Part shown: positions 63,908 to 64,000 of the stretch, piece by piece
Numbering within the stretch: the first letter of the stretch is position 1
Layout: each line of letters begins with the position of its first letter
Assembly (NCBI RefSeq): GCF_000730425.1
Contig: NZ_CP008896.1
Span: forward strand, 3,906,001 to 3,970,000
Direction of reading: 5' to 3'
Origin: Pseudomonas fluorescens
GTDB taxonomy: Bacteria > Pseudomonadota > Gammaproteobacteria > Pseudomonadales > Pseudomonadaceae
DNA: 64,000 nucleotides
Translations under genes and position numbers: made by a program
Notes under the pieces: generated by a model
Seen by the model: only the letters and a program-made list of their open reading frames with translations
Told to the model about the DNA's origin: nothing
Database searches by the model: none

Positions 63908-64000
63908 AGGGTAGGCGTTTACGGCATTAGACTATGCCCCCCTGCATCGGAATAGTTGCGCCTTTTTTCGCTTGCCAGTAAGCCATATCGGCCATCTGCG

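Larger units (their letters stand above)
63388..64000. other. 613 bases of non-coding, hairpin-rich DNA to the window end
   Basis: No gene was found. The region holds several stem-loops: CACCGCC-TGCC-GGCGGTG near 63448, and the long stem 63564-63601 listed separately. There is also CGGCAT-TT-ATGCCG near 63623 and the exact dyad ATGCCGATTCGGCAT at 63893-63907. The last ~250 bases turn A+T-rich and may be the promoter of a gene outside the window. Confidence 0.6.

Overview
This window is a stretch of chromosome from a Pseudomonas, most likely of the P. fluorescens group. Gene content and order match pseudomonad chromosomes: hemF-aroE, trpI/trpBA, prlC-yheV, the aa3 cytochrome oxidase operon, metNIQ, znu/zur, polA-engB-cc4-dsbA and kinB-algB. 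Codon third positions are strongly G+C, so long empty antisense frames are common. Most gaps carry the short 'TGTAGGAGC...' or 'TGTGGGAGCGGGC...' inverted repeats (REP/REPIN type) typical of this group. I see no phage, insertion sequence, integron, CRISPR array, tRNA or rRNA gene.

Layout. (1) 1-3.2 kb: end of hemF, aroE, and a reverse SulP transporter. (2) 3.5-7 kb: choline-sulfate module (betC-choX, divergent regulator betR) and a small DOPA-dioxygenase-like gene. (3) 7.5-11.7 kb: D-galactonate operon dgoK-dgoA-dgoD-transporter with no adjacent regulator. (4) 11.8-15 kb: trpBA, divergent trpI, and a DUF883 protein. (5) 15.3-20.9 kb: small stress and envelope genes: dodecin, two DUF1161 proteins, a flavin monooxygenase, OsmC, two lipoproteins, a HAD phosphatase and a gamma carbonic anhydrase. 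(6) 21-28.6 kb: prlC-yheV, a three-subunit membrane gluconate-type dehydrogenase, and a radical SAM gene under a LexA box. (7) 28.8-31.9 kb: beta carbonic anhydrase plus SulP transporter, and a conserved unknown. (8) 32.3-40.9 kb: the full aa3 oxidase operon with assembly factors (coxB, coxA, ctaG, coxC, surf1, ctaA, cyoE, sco). (9) 41-43.5 kb: metNIQ. (10) 43.5-47.7 kb: a possible gene remnant, a lipoprotein, and znuB-znuC-zur with divergent znuA. (11) 47.8-54.9 kb: thrB, DUF2782, polA, an ErsA-type small RNA, engB, cytochromes c5 and c4, dsbA. (12) 54.9-64 kb: an endonuclease/phosphatase-family protein, a diguanylate cyclase, an AmpD-type amidase, kinB-algB, then a sigma-54-type promoter before three small envelope genes, and 600 bp of hairpin-rich non-coding DNA.

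How they work together. The window is housekeeping plus envelope-stress biology. AlgU (sigma-22)-like promoters stand before the ErsA-type RNA and osmC, with weaker matches before dodecin and one DUF1161 gene. The alginate-linked KinB-AlgB pair lies nearby. Respiratory genes form coherent sets: the gluconate-type dehydrogenase feeds electrons in, c4 and c5 carry them, and aa3 oxidase is the terminal acceptor.

I found no clearly undescribed multi-gene system. The least explained items are the sigma-54-driven small membrane-protein cluster beside algB, the structured 3'-end non-coding region, an extended palindrome around the LexA box that includes the ribosome binding site, and REP elements inside an operon and inside a coding 3' end.
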